From JBOGWP01 sp050693875 (GTDB lineage Bacteria > Actinomycetota > CADDZG01 > JAHWKV01 > JBOGWP01), in the NCBI GenBank assembly GCA_050693875.1, contig JBOGWP010000057.1:1-21327 (forward strand): a stretch of 21,327 bases of DNA, given 5' to 3'. The translations under genes and the position numbers were made by a program. Within the stretch, counting starts at the first letter, position 1. Every line of letters starts with the position of its first letter. Shown here piece by piece: positions 1 through 6,637 of the stretch. The notes beneath the pieces are model-generated. The model made no database searches and was not told where the DNA came from. It worked only from the letters and a program-made list of their open reading frames with translations.

Positions 1-2
1 TG

Positions 3-509
3 GGCGCGGTCGTGGTGGGTTCCGCTGGGCAGCGCCTTCCGGAGACCTGGCGACGGCGCGTCCCCCCTGTCCTCGCCGCGATCGAGGCCGCGATCGGGGC
101 GATCTTCATCGCGGGGGCCTTCCTGAATGAACCCGTTACGTCAGTCCTAGCGGGTCGCTTCGCTCCCCCGGTACAGGCCAGAAAGGCAAGGGGCCGGCTT
201 CGCCGGCAGTCCTCTATGCCGGCAGGCCCTCGCTTCGCTCTGCCTGCCGGGCCTCGCTCGGCGAGCCGAGGCTTCGCCGGCAGTCCTCTATGCCGGCAGG
301 GCCTCACTCTGTTCGGCGCCTGCCGGGCCCAGCTCGAGGTGCGCCCCGGTCGGTCTCGTCCCAAACTTGACTCATTCGCGCCCACTTCCCACCCTCGAGC
401 TGGGCTAGCGGCTAGGGGCGCCTGCCCAGACGTTCGAGACGCTCTTGGCGATGGTGCCTCGCGAATGGACCCGGGCATTCCCCAGGGCACGAATGTGAAC
501 ACGGGATGA
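3..509 (+). CDS. Doubtful 3' end of a cut-off upstream ORF
   Basis: This frame is open from the left edge of the window. Its first ~45 codons encode a basic stretch followed by a hydrophobic segment (VPPVLAAIEAAIGAIFIAGAF, roughly nt 60-122) that could be a last membrane helix of an upstream protein. After about nt 146 the frame runs straight into the GC-rich repeat block and becomes low-complexity Arg/Ala/Pro/Ser sequence, so the stop at 507-509 is unlikely to be the original one. It may be a gene tail disrupted by the repeat, or chance coding in GC-rich DNA. I do not recognise a family. Confidence 0.2.
   Translation, partial: GAVVVGSAGQRLPETWRRRVPPVLAAIEAAIGAIFIAGAFLNEPVTSVLAGRFAPPVQARKARGRLRRQSSMPAGPRFALPAGPRSASRGFAGSPLCRQGLTLFGACRAQLEVRPGRSRPKLDSFAPTSHPRAGLAARGACPDVRDALGDGASRMDPGIPQGTNVNTG
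146..300 (+). repeat. Left copy of a GC-rich dispersed repeat family with an internal 31-bp direct repeat
   Basis: The block begins CCTAGCGGGTC and continues through a conserved ACAGGCCAGA-AGGCAAGGGG core. It then holds two identical 31-bp units at 196-226 and 270-300 (74-bp period), each carrying a GGC-TTC-GCC mini-hairpin and two GCCGGC palindromes. Between them is a GCTCGGCGAGCCGAG dyad. The same order of elements recurs at 21173-21327 in the same orientation, which shows this is a repeat family and not a one-off GC-rich spacer. No transposase is visible. It may be a non-autonomous element or an intergenic palindromic repeat; its mechanism is unknown. Confidence 0.8.
327..405. repeat. 13-bp perfect inverted repeat with 53-bp loop
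   Basis: GCCCAGCTCGAGG at 327-339 is exactly complementary to CCTCGAGCTGGGC at 393-405. The 10-bp direct repeat GGCGCCTGCC flanks the structure at 315-324 and 417-426. The arms lie just right of the left repeat block, so this may be the outer boundary of the mobile or repeat element, or an unrelated structured spacer. The right-hand copy of the repeat is cut by the window end, so this boundary cannot be compared. Confidence 0.55.
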
Positions 510-514
510 CATCT

Positions 515-537
515 GGCCCGTTACGCGCGAACGGGCC
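515..537. terminator. Hairpin upstream of the operon, possible terminator or leader structure
   Basis: GGCCCGTT (515-522) pairs perfectly with AACGGGCC (530-537) around a 7-nt loop. No T-run follows on either strand, so a classical intrinsic terminator is not shown; U-poor terminators are common in high-GC bacteria. It lies about 55 bp upstream of the candidate promoter of the polysaccharide operon and could end incoming transcription. The rest of 430-693 contains no credible gene. Confidence 0.35.
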
Positions 538-584
538 GAAAGAGACGCCTTCGCAGACGCGCCCGGAGACGCTCCGACAATCCT

Positions 585-622
585 CCCGGTTGTATAAGTG
601 CCGACGCTAAGGGAAAACCGGG
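585..622 (+). promoter_or_regulatory. Candidate operon promoter region with inverted repeat around a TATAAG box
   Basis: TATAAG at 593-598 is the best -10-like hexamer before the first gene, about 95 nt upstream of its ATG. It is bracketed by CCCGGTT (585-591) and AACCGGG (616-622), a perfect 7-bp inverted repeat that could be an operator overlapping the promoter or a leader hairpin. No convincing -35 at 16-18 bp spacing is visible, so promoter assignment is tentative. The whole downstream locus lacks another obvious promoter until about 20657. Confidence 0.35.
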
Positions 623-675
623 CGAGACAAGACTTCCCGCCATAGCCCTCGGATTTCTCAAAGGTCTTGTACCTC

Positions 676-688
676 GGGGGGAGGAGAG
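676..688 (+). promoter_or_regulatory. Strong ribosome binding site deciding the first start codon
   Basis: A GGGGGGAGGAGAG tract lies directly before the ATG at 694, with about 8 nt between the GGAGG-like core and the start. It rules against the in-frame TTG at 667, which would place this ribosome binding site inside the coding region. Confidence 0.7.
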
Positions 689-693
689 ATCGG

Positions 694-1455
694 ATGGCGT
701 CAGACCGGCCTGCAGGCCGCTCGACCAATTTCGCCGTTGCCACACAGGTGCAAACCGCTCGGGGCGTCGGGACGCGGGTTCCCGCACCGGCGGCACCTGC
801 GACACCGCGAAGCCACCCCGTCGAATCGGCCCAGACCTCCCGTTCCTATCGCATCGCCAAGAGAAGCCTCGACCTCCTCGGCGGCCTCATCCTCCTCGTC
901 CTGACGCTGCCGATCCAGCTGGTAATCGGGCTGGCGATCGCTCTCGACTCCCGTGGCTCGGTGCTCTTCCGCCAGGTTCGGCTGGGTGAGGGCGGCAAGC
1001 CGTTCCGCTTCTTCAAGTTCCGCACCATGTATGCGGACGCCCGTGAGCGGTTTCCGGAGCTGTATGCCTACCGGTACAGCGACGAGGAGATCCGGCAGAT
1101 GTACTTCAAGCTGCCGGGCGATCCCCGCCTCACCCGCGTCGGCCGCCACCTCCGTCGCACGAGCCTCGACGAGTTGCCCAATCTCGTCAACGTGATCCTG
1201 GGGCAGATGAGCCTGGTGGGGCCGCGCCCCGAGATCCCGGAGATGTACGGCTACTACCGGGCGGAGCAGCTTCCGAAGTTCTCGGTGAAGCCGGGGCTCA
1301 CCGGCATGGCGCAGGTGGGTGGCAGGAACATCCTCAGGTTCCAGGAAACCATCGAACGAGATCTCGAGTACGTCCGCCGGCGCTCGTTTCTCGTCGACCT
1401 GTGGATCCTGGTGCGGACTCCGCTTGTCGTGTTCCAGATGCTCGGCGCCCTCTAG
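694..1455 (+). CDS. Bacterial sugar transferase (polyprenyl-phosphate phosphoglycosyl transferase)
   Basis: Transfers a sugar-1-phosphate from a nucleotide sugar to undecaprenyl phosphate at the inner face of the membrane, the priming step of polysaccharide assembly. The 253-aa protein is the short, single-hairpin form. A disordered Pro/Ala N-terminus (1-50) is followed by a hydrophobic re-entrant segment (~62-84), the basic FRFFKFRTM stretch (~104-112), the catalytic Asp-Glu dyad in TSLDELPNL (D159-E160) and the SLVGPRPE and KPGLTGMAQV motifs typical of the family. There is no large N-terminal multi-membrane domain as in WbaP/WcaJ. The ATG at 694 is chosen from its strong ribosome binding site. 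It is the first gene of the operon, and the next gene starts 6 bp after its stop. The donor sugar cannot be read from sequence. Confidence 0.93.
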   Translation: MASDRPAGRSTNFAVATQVQTARGVGTRVPAPAAPATPRSHPVESAQTSRSYRIAKRSLDLLGGLILLVLTLPIQLVIGLAIALDSRGSVLFRQVRLGEGGKPFRFFKFRTMYADARERFPELYAYRYSDEEIRQMYFKLPGDPRLTRVGRHLRRTSLDELPNLVNVILGQMSLVGPRPEIPEMYGYYRAEQLPKFSVKPGLTGMAQVGGRNILRFQETIERDLEYVRRRSFLVDLWILVRTPLVVFQMLGAL

Positions 1456-1461
1456 CGGCCG

Positions 1462-2439
1462 ATGGTGGACGTCTCCGTGCTCCTGGTCACCTACAACTCG
1501 CGCGAGGCAATCGGGGACTGCCTGTCATCCCTCTCGCGGGTCGAGGGCTGCGCGATCGAGATCCTGGTCGCCGACAACGCCTCCTCGGACGGAACCCCGG
1601 AGTTCGTTCGGCGCGGATGGCCGGAGGCTCGCGTGTTCCCGATGGAGGCAAACCTGGGGTTTGCTCGCGCCAACAATCGCCTCATCGCGAGAGCATCGGG
1701 CCGCCACCTGATGCTGCTCAACCCCGACACCGTCGTGGATCCCCAGGTGATCGCCCGCCTGATGTCGTTTCTGGATGGGAATCCGCGCTCCGGCGTCGCC
1801 GCGCCGCGCCTCGTCAATCCCGATCTCACCGATCAGCAAACCGCCCGCTCGTTCCCCACGCCCGCTGCGGCCCTGCTGGGCCGGCGCTCCCCGCTGACGC
1901 GTGCCTTTCCCAACAACCGGTGGTCGCGCAGGTACCTGAGCGGACGTGATCGGAGCGGGAGCGAGCCATTCGAGGTGGACTGGGTTTCGGGGGCCGCACT
2001 GATGGTGCCGGGCACCGTGATCGACGAGGTCGGCCCGCTCGACGAGTCGTTCTTCATGTACTGGGAGGACGCCGACTGGTGCCGCCGGATCAAGGCGGCC
2101 GGCTTCGGGGTCTTCTGCGTCCCCGCCGCTCGTGTCGTGCACGACGAAGGTGTGACGAACCGCTCGCTGCCCGCTCGCCAGGTCTGGCAGTTCCATCGCA
2201 GCGCCTACCGCTACTACGCCAAGCATCACCTGCCGGGCGCGCTTCGGTGGCTGCGCGTGCCCGCCGGTGCCGCGCTGGCCGCCCGCGGCGCGCTCGTTGT
2301 GATGAGCGGTTGGATGGCGGTGGGAGGGCAAACGAAGCCAATTGCCTTTTCGGAAGGGGGCGAGCCGACGCGCACCGGCTCGAAGCTTCCCAGCCCATCT
2401 CGTGCGCACACAGAACTCGGGGGAAGGAGCACACGTTGA
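1462..2439 (+). CDS. GT2 glycosyltransferase, rhamnosyltransferase-like
   Basis: A 325-aa inverting GT-A fold enzyme predicted to add a sugar to the growing lipid-linked repeat unit in the cytoplasm. Visible family features are the N-terminal VSVLLVTYNS strand, the nucleotide-binding VADNASSDGT (~36-45), the NLGFARANN motif (~64-72), the metal-binding NPDT (DxD-equivalent, ~87-90) and a late ESFFMYWEDADWCRR acceptor/base segment (E-D-x-D). This pattern matches WbbL/RfbF-type dTDP-rhamnosyltransferases, but the sugar is not proven. A weakly hydrophobic, positively charged stretch near residues 260-295 may contact the membrane. Its TGA overlaps the TTG start of the next gene. Confidence 0.9.
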   Translation: MVDVSVLLVTYNSREAIGDCLSSLSRVEGCAIEILVADNASSDGTPEFVRRGWPEARVFPMEANLGFARANNRLIARASGRHLMLLNPDTVVDPQVIARLMSFLDGNPRSGVAAPRLVNPDLTDQQTARSFPTPAAALLGRRSPLTRAFPNNRWSRRYLSGRDRSGSEPFEVDWVSGAALMVPGTVIDEVGPLDESFFMYWEDADWCRRIKAAGFGVFCVPAARVVHDEGVTNRSLPARQVWQFHRSAYRYYAKHHLPGALRWLRVPAGAALAARGALVVMSGWMAVGGQTKPIAFSEGGEPTRTGSKLPSPSRAHTELGGRSTR

Positions 2440-4130
2440 ACGTGGGCGACGTGGTTGCGTCCGGTGGCGCATTTGTCCGCAAGTACTGGAGGTTGCCGGC
2501 GATTGCCGTCCTTGCGGCGATGGTCGCCTACTCGGCATCGTTCGTGATCGGTCCGACGTACGAGGCAAGCACGCGGCTGCTGATCCGCGGTCGCGACGCG
2601 ACGTTTCTCACCACGACCGGGGAGAGCCTCTCCAACCAGCCCGGGGTGGTGGACTCCACCCTGGCGAAGGCGCTCGGAGAAACGCTGAGCGCCCTGATCT
2701 CGACCCGCCGGGTTGCCGAGCTGGTCGTCGACGACCTGAACCTGGACGCGCCGCGGCCTCCGGAGACGTCGCCGCTGAAGATGGTCCGCTCCGCCTTCAA
2801 GACCGTCTACGCGCACGTCCGGGCGTGGATCCAGTACGGCTTCTACGCCAAGCCCAGCGCCAGGCGGGCTGCGGTCGAGGAGGTGTATCTGGGGCTGGAG
2901 GCCGAGCCGATCAAGGAGTCCTACGTGATCGAGCTCACCGGGAAGGCCAGCGAGCCCGGCCGCGCCGCCGCCATCGCCGACTCGGGCGCCGAGGCCCTGG
3001 TGAAGGTCGGCGCACAGCGGTTTCGTGACGATGCCCAGGCCTATCGCGACTTCCTCAGGGACCAGGCCGAGCGGGCCGGCCAGGAGCAGGCCCAGGCAAC
3101 CGAGGCGCTCCGTCAGTACAGGGAGAGCCACGGGATCACCGACCTGAGCCTCGAGGTGCTTCTCGACACCGGCTCGGTCGAGAAGATCCGCGAGGAGCTG
3201 CGGGATGCGGACGTGTCGCTGAGCGCCGCTCGGGCCGAGCTGACCGCGCTGGAGAACTCGCTCGCGCGCACCTCGGCGACCGACGCGAGCGTCAGCCAGA
3301 TCCAAACCGGGCGCGGCACCACCGAGATCAAGAACACCGCAGGGAGCAGCGGCTACCAGCAGTTGAAGGCCAGCCGGGACAGCAAGCGCGGCGAGGTCGC
3401 CGCCCTCGAGGCCAAGCGGGAAGCCCTCAAGCGCGCCATCGACTCCACGGCTGCCCCTGCCCTGACCCAGGAGGAGGCAGAGCTCCGGCGGCTCGAGCTG
3501 CGGTTCTCGATTGCCAGCAAGCAGCTCGAGGATCTGAGCACGAAGTATCAGCAGGCAGTGGTCAACAGCGAGCACCCACGGGTCGAGGTGACCCGGATCG
3601 ACAAGGCCACCGCCCCGACCTACCCGTCCGCGCCACAGCGGCACATCTACCTGCTTCTCGGGGGGCTGGTCGGCGCCATCGCCGGGTTCCTCGTGATGTG
3701 GCGGCGGGGCGAGCTCGCCTTCCTTGCGGTGTCCGAGCCGCCGCCGGCGAGCGGGCCTGCGTTGCGACAGCGGCGGGCGGGACCAGTCGTCACGCCGGAG
3801 CCGGCGGCGCTGCTGGCGGGCGGGGGATCGGCCGGCGCGGCCGTGGTGCGAGCGGGGCTGAACGGCAGGTCAAAGGGTGCAACCGAGTGGGAAGAGGGGC
3901 CGGGACCGGCGGAAGTCCCCGAGTTTCTGCCGGTCCCGCCGCCTCTCGACCTCCTCCCGGCACTCGAGCGGGAGCCGGTGCTCGCCGGCATCTCTTCGCT
4001 GCTGGACTCGCTGCCCGACCTGTCACTGGAGGGTTGGCCCGAATCGCCCTCTCGCGACATCGTGGGGCGCTTCGAGGTCTACACGCGGCCCTCCCCGGGC
4101 GCGCCCGCACCCAGCTCCGACTCCACGTAG
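2436..4130 (+). CDS. Wzz-like polysaccharide chain-length/co-polymerase protein without kinase domain
   Basis: A 564-aa membrane protein predicted to control chain length or coordinate polymerisation with the Wzy-like protein. It has a first membrane helix at ~20-38, a mostly alpha-helical extracytoplasmic region with predicted coiled coil (~190-390), and a second helix at ~404-424 preceded by the Pro-rich Wzz signature (DKATAPTYPSAP). No Walker A or tyrosine cluster follows, unlike BY-kinase fusions. Instead there is a ~140-aa Pro/Ala/Gly-rich cytoplasmic tail ending in an acidic, Leu-rich segment. The start is TTG 2436, supported by GGAAGGAG ~7 nt upstream and a TTGA overlap with the previous stop. 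The frame is open further upstream, but that part is the shadow of the GT2 gene. Confidence 0.85.
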   Translation: MNVGDVVASGGAFVRKYWRLPAIAVLAAMVAYSASFVIGPTYEASTRLLIRGRDATFLTTTGESLSNQPGVVDSTLAKALGETLSALISTRRVAELVVDDLNLDAPRPPETSPLKMVRSAFKTVYAHVRAWIQYGFYAKPSARRAAVEEVYLGLEAEPIKESYVIELTGKASEPGRAAAIADSGAEALVKVGAQRFRDDAQAYRDFLRDQAERAGQEQAQATEALRQYRESHGITDLSLEVLLDTGSVEKIREELRDADVSLSAARAELTALENSLARTSATDASVSQIQTGRGTTEIKNTAGSSGYQQLKASRDSKRGEVAALEAKREALKRAIDSTAAPALTQEEAELRRLELRFSIASKQLEDLSTKYQQAVVNSEHPRVEVTRIDKATAPTYPSAPQRHIYLLLGGLVGAIAGFLVMWRRGELAFLAVSEPPPASGPALRQRRAGPVVTPEPAALLAGGGSAGAAVVRAGLNGRSKGATEWEEGPGPAEVPEFLPVPPPLDLLPALEREPVLAGISSLLDSLPDLSLEGWPESPSRDIVGRFEVYTRPSPGAPAPSSDST

Positions 4131-4139
4131 GCCCTCTCG

Positions 4140-5630
4140 GTGGAAGTTGCCTCGACGGCACCAAGCGTCCCTCCCTCGCCGCAGCTGGCGAGGGATGTGG
4201 CGGTCAGCGCGGGAACCCAGCTGGGCGCTCGCGTCCTTCACCTCGGGCTGAACCTCGTCAGCAGCCTCGTGATCGTCCGCTCGATGGGCCCGAGCTCGTA
4301 CGGCCGGTACGTGCTCGTGATCACGCTCGCCACGTTCCTGGGACTGCTGGCGGATTTCGGCCTGGCGAAGCTTGCCGTTCGCGAGATCGCTCGCGATCCG
4401 GGGGCGGAGCCGGAGGTCCTCGGAACCACCATCCTGCTCCGCCTGGCGCTCGCCGCGGTTGCGGCGGCGCTCGTTCAGGCGGGCCTCGCGGCCCTGTCTG
4501 CGCCGGGCGAGGTGCGCGCGGCCGGGGCGGTCGCATCGGCGCTCTTCGTGACCGAGTCGCTGCTTTCGCTGGTGGTGACCTTTCACGTCCGCATGAAGCA
4601 GCAGTACGAAGCGCTGGTCAGGGTTGTGATGGAAGCGCTGGAAACCGGCCTTGTGATCTGGCTGGTCGCCCGGTCGGCGTCCCTCGTGCAGCTCGTGGCC
4701 GCCCCCGTCGTGGGCGCCACCGCCGGCGTGGTGATCGCGGGCTGGGCGGTGCGACGCCGCTTCGGGGTGCGCCTCCGGTTCGATGCTCGCCTCGCTCGGC
4801 GGCTGATGGCCGCGGCCCTCCCCGTGGGCCCGGCCCTGCTGCTCGGCGCGGCCTACCTCAAGCTGGGCGGGGTCATCCTCGCTGCGCGCGCCACCCCCCG
4901 CGAGGTCGGCATCTACGGCGCCGCGTTCCAGCCGATCGAGTACCTCCTGCTCGCCACCGCAGTGCTCATCAACGTGCTCTATCCCTTGCTGGCTCGCTGG
5001 CACGGCGCCGAGCCGGGCACGTTCCTCGCCGTCTACCGGCGTGGTAGCGAGTGGCTGCTGGCCGCCACGCTGCCCGTCCCGATCCTGCTCGCCTTCACCG
5101 CCGGGCCGGTGGTCTCCTTCGTCTTCGAGCCGCGCTTCGCGGCTTCGGCGGGACCGCTGCGCCTGCTCTCGGTCGCGCTCGTTCTCATGTCGGTCTCGGC
5201 GTGGCAGTCGTTCGTGCTCCTGGCCGGCGGGCGCCAGCGCGTCGCGCTCGTCTACGACGGCGTCGCCCTGGCGTTCACGGGACTCCTCGGTGTGCTCCTC
5301 GTGCCGTCGCTGGGCGCGGCGGGAGCCGCGATCGCCACGCTCGCCGGGAGCCTCGTCGTGGCCGCCTGGTCGACGATCGCCTCGAGTCGCCTGCTGGGCG
5401 CGACGCTCGACGGGCAGGGGCTGGCGCGGGTCGGCGCGGCCGGCGCCGGCCTCGCCGTCACCATGGCCGTGCTCCGGGGCGCCGGGGTGACCTGGTGGGC
5501 GGCAATGGTTGTGGCAGCGGCCTCCTATCCGATGTGGCTGCGCCTGGCCGGCATCCTCAAAACCGGGGAGCTGCGGGCGATGCTGTCGCGCCATCCGGCC
5601 GCACCCACCCCGGTCGGCGAGGGGGCGTGA
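4140..5630 (+). CDS. Wzx-like polysaccharide flippase (MOP/MATE superfamily)
   Basis: A 496-aa integral membrane protein with about 12-14 hydrophobic helices spread over its whole length. It fits the polysaccharide-biosynthesis (RfbX/Wzx) family that flips undecaprenyl-linked repeat units across the cytoplasmic membrane. Characteristic features are the N-terminal GTQLGARVLHLGLNLVSSL helix, a SYGRYVLVITLA stretch resembling the G-x-Y-x-x-A motif, and a second-half LPVGPALLLGAAYLKLGGVIL helix. It starts at GTG 4140, 9 bp after the Wzz-like gene, one of the few non-overlapping junctions. No clear ribosome binding site precedes it, so translation may depend on the upstream gene. Its TGA shares one base with the next ATG. 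Confidence 0.9.
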   Translation: MEVASTAPSVPPSPQLARDVAVSAGTQLGARVLHLGLNLVSSLVIVRSMGPSSYGRYVLVITLATFLGLLADFGLAKLAVREIARDPGAEPEVLGTTILLRLALAAVAAALVQAGLAALSAPGEVRAAGAVASALFVTESLLSLVVTFHVRMKQQYEALVRVVMEALETGLVIWLVARSASLVQLVAAPVVGATAGVVIAGWAVRRRFGVRLRFDARLARRLMAAALPVGPALLLGAAYLKLGGVILAARATPREVGIYGAAFQPIEYLLLATAVLINVLYPLLARWHGAEPGTFLAVYRRGSEWLLAATLPVPILLAFTAGPVVSFVFEPRFAASAGPLRLLSVALVLMSVSAWQSFVLLAGGRQRVALVYDGVALAFTGLLGVLLVPSLGAAGAAIATLAGSLVVAAWSTIASSRLLGATLDGQGLARVGAAGAGLAVTMAVLRGAGVTWWAAMVVAAASYPMWLRLAGILKTGELRAMLSRHPAAPTPVGEGA

Positions 5631-6637
5631 TGAGTCGCCCCGAACCGACCATCTCGGTGGTCATCCCCACATACAACCGCGCCGATGTGACGGCGCGCAC
5701 GGTGCGCCATCTCCTCGACCAGACCTACGACCCCGGAGGCTACGAGATCCTCGTCGTCGACAACTCCTCCGATGCCACGCCGGCGATGGTCGGCCGGATC
5801 GCGGAGAGTGCGGCCGCGCCGGTGCGGGTGGTCCGCACCGACGAGCGACTTCCGGCGGTCAAGCGGAACGTCGGCACTCGACTCGCCTCGGGCGACCTGA
5901 TGCTCTTCATGAACGACGACGTCTGGGTGGGTCGGGACTTTCTCGAGGAGCACGTCCGCACTCACCTCGCCCACGGCGAGCCCGTGGCGGTGGTCGGGCA
6001 TTGCGAGCAGTCGGCCGAGATGCCCGACACCGCCTTCATCCGCTGGTACCGGCCCTTCGCCTACGACGAGATCGCCCACCTGGCCGACCGGCCCGTCGCC
6101 TACCGCCACTTCTGGTCGATGAACCTGTCGCTGCCCCGCGCCGAGATGCTCGAACGGAACTTGCTGTTCCACGAGGACTGGGCCGAGATCGGTCACGAGG
6201 ACGTCGAGCTCGGCTATCGGTGGAGCAGGGCGGGCCGGGAGATCTTCTACAACCCCCGCGCCCGGGGCTACCACTATCACCCGCACACCCTGCAGAGCGC
6301 TTGCCGTCTGCAGGAGTCGATAGGGAGAGGGCTCCGCGATCTCGAGGTGCTGATCCCCGAAGCGGGGCTCCTCGGACGCTACGGCGTCTTCTCCTTGGAC
6401 AACGGAGCTCGTGGGGTGTTCCGTGGCCTGGCTCGGGGAGCCCTCTTCAACCGATTCACCGTTCCGCCCGCTCGGCGCTGGCTGGAACGGCAGCAGGCGA
6501 ACGGCGCCCTCGCCCGGTGGATGTACTGGAAGGTCCTGCTGCATCACACCGGGCGGGGCTATGCGCACGCCCCGCGGCGCGCTCCCCGGCCCCTTCCGAT
6601 CCGCGAGCTCGAGCTCGCGCCGGGAGCGGTGGCATGA
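5630..6637 (+). CDS. GT2 family glycosyltransferase
   Basis: A 335-aa GT-A glycosyltransferase. The ISVVIPTYNR start, LVVDNSSDAT (~41-50), the metal-site FMNDDVWVG (~93-101) and a later HEDVELGYRWSRAG segment (ED base plus R/W motif) are all visible. The middle carries an unusual aromatic/His-rich region (YHYHPHTLQ, after residue ~210). The C-terminal third is basic and may attach to the membrane or to the lipid-linked acceptor. It lies between the flippase and polymerase genes, with TGATG coupling upstream and ATGA overlap downstream, so it probably builds the same repeat unit. Donor and linkage are unknown. Confidence 0.88.
   Translation: MSRPEPTISVVIPTYNRADVTARTVRHLLDQTYDPGGYEILVVDNSSDATPAMVGRIAESAAAPVRVVRTDERLPAVKRNVGTRLASGDLMLFMNDDVWVGRDFLEEHVRTHLAHGEPVAVVGHCEQSAEMPDTAFIRWYRPFAYDEIAHLADRPVAYRHFWSMNLSLPRAEMLERNLLFHEDWAEIGHEDVELGYRWSRAGREIFYNPRARGYHYHPHTLQSACRLQESIGRGLRDLEVLIPEAGLLGRYGVFSLDNGARGVFRGLARGALFNRFTVPPARRWLERQQANGALARWMYWKVLLHHTGRGYAHAPRRAPRPLPIRELELAPGAVA

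Noticed and set aside
146..300. CRISPR array
   Set aside because: Only two repeat units with unequal, palindromic GC-rich spacing and no cas genes; the spacer-like part is itself made of repeat-family sequence.
667..693. TTG 667 as start of the sugar transferase
   Set aside because: The purine-rich ribosome binding site at 676-688 would be inside the gene; ATG 694 is correctly spaced from it.
745..800. GEMM-I (cyclic di-GMP riboswitch)-like string with CAGGTGCAAACC and GGGACGC
   Set aside because: It lies inside the sugar transferase reading frame downstream of a strong ribosome binding site and start, and the second helix and tetraloop-receptor elements of the riboswitch are not recognisable.
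2226..3644. Long minus-strand open frame (472 codons) opposite the Wzz-like gene
   Set aside because: Antisense shadow produced by GC-rich codon usage; low-complexity composition, no family features, and it overlaps a well-supported gene.
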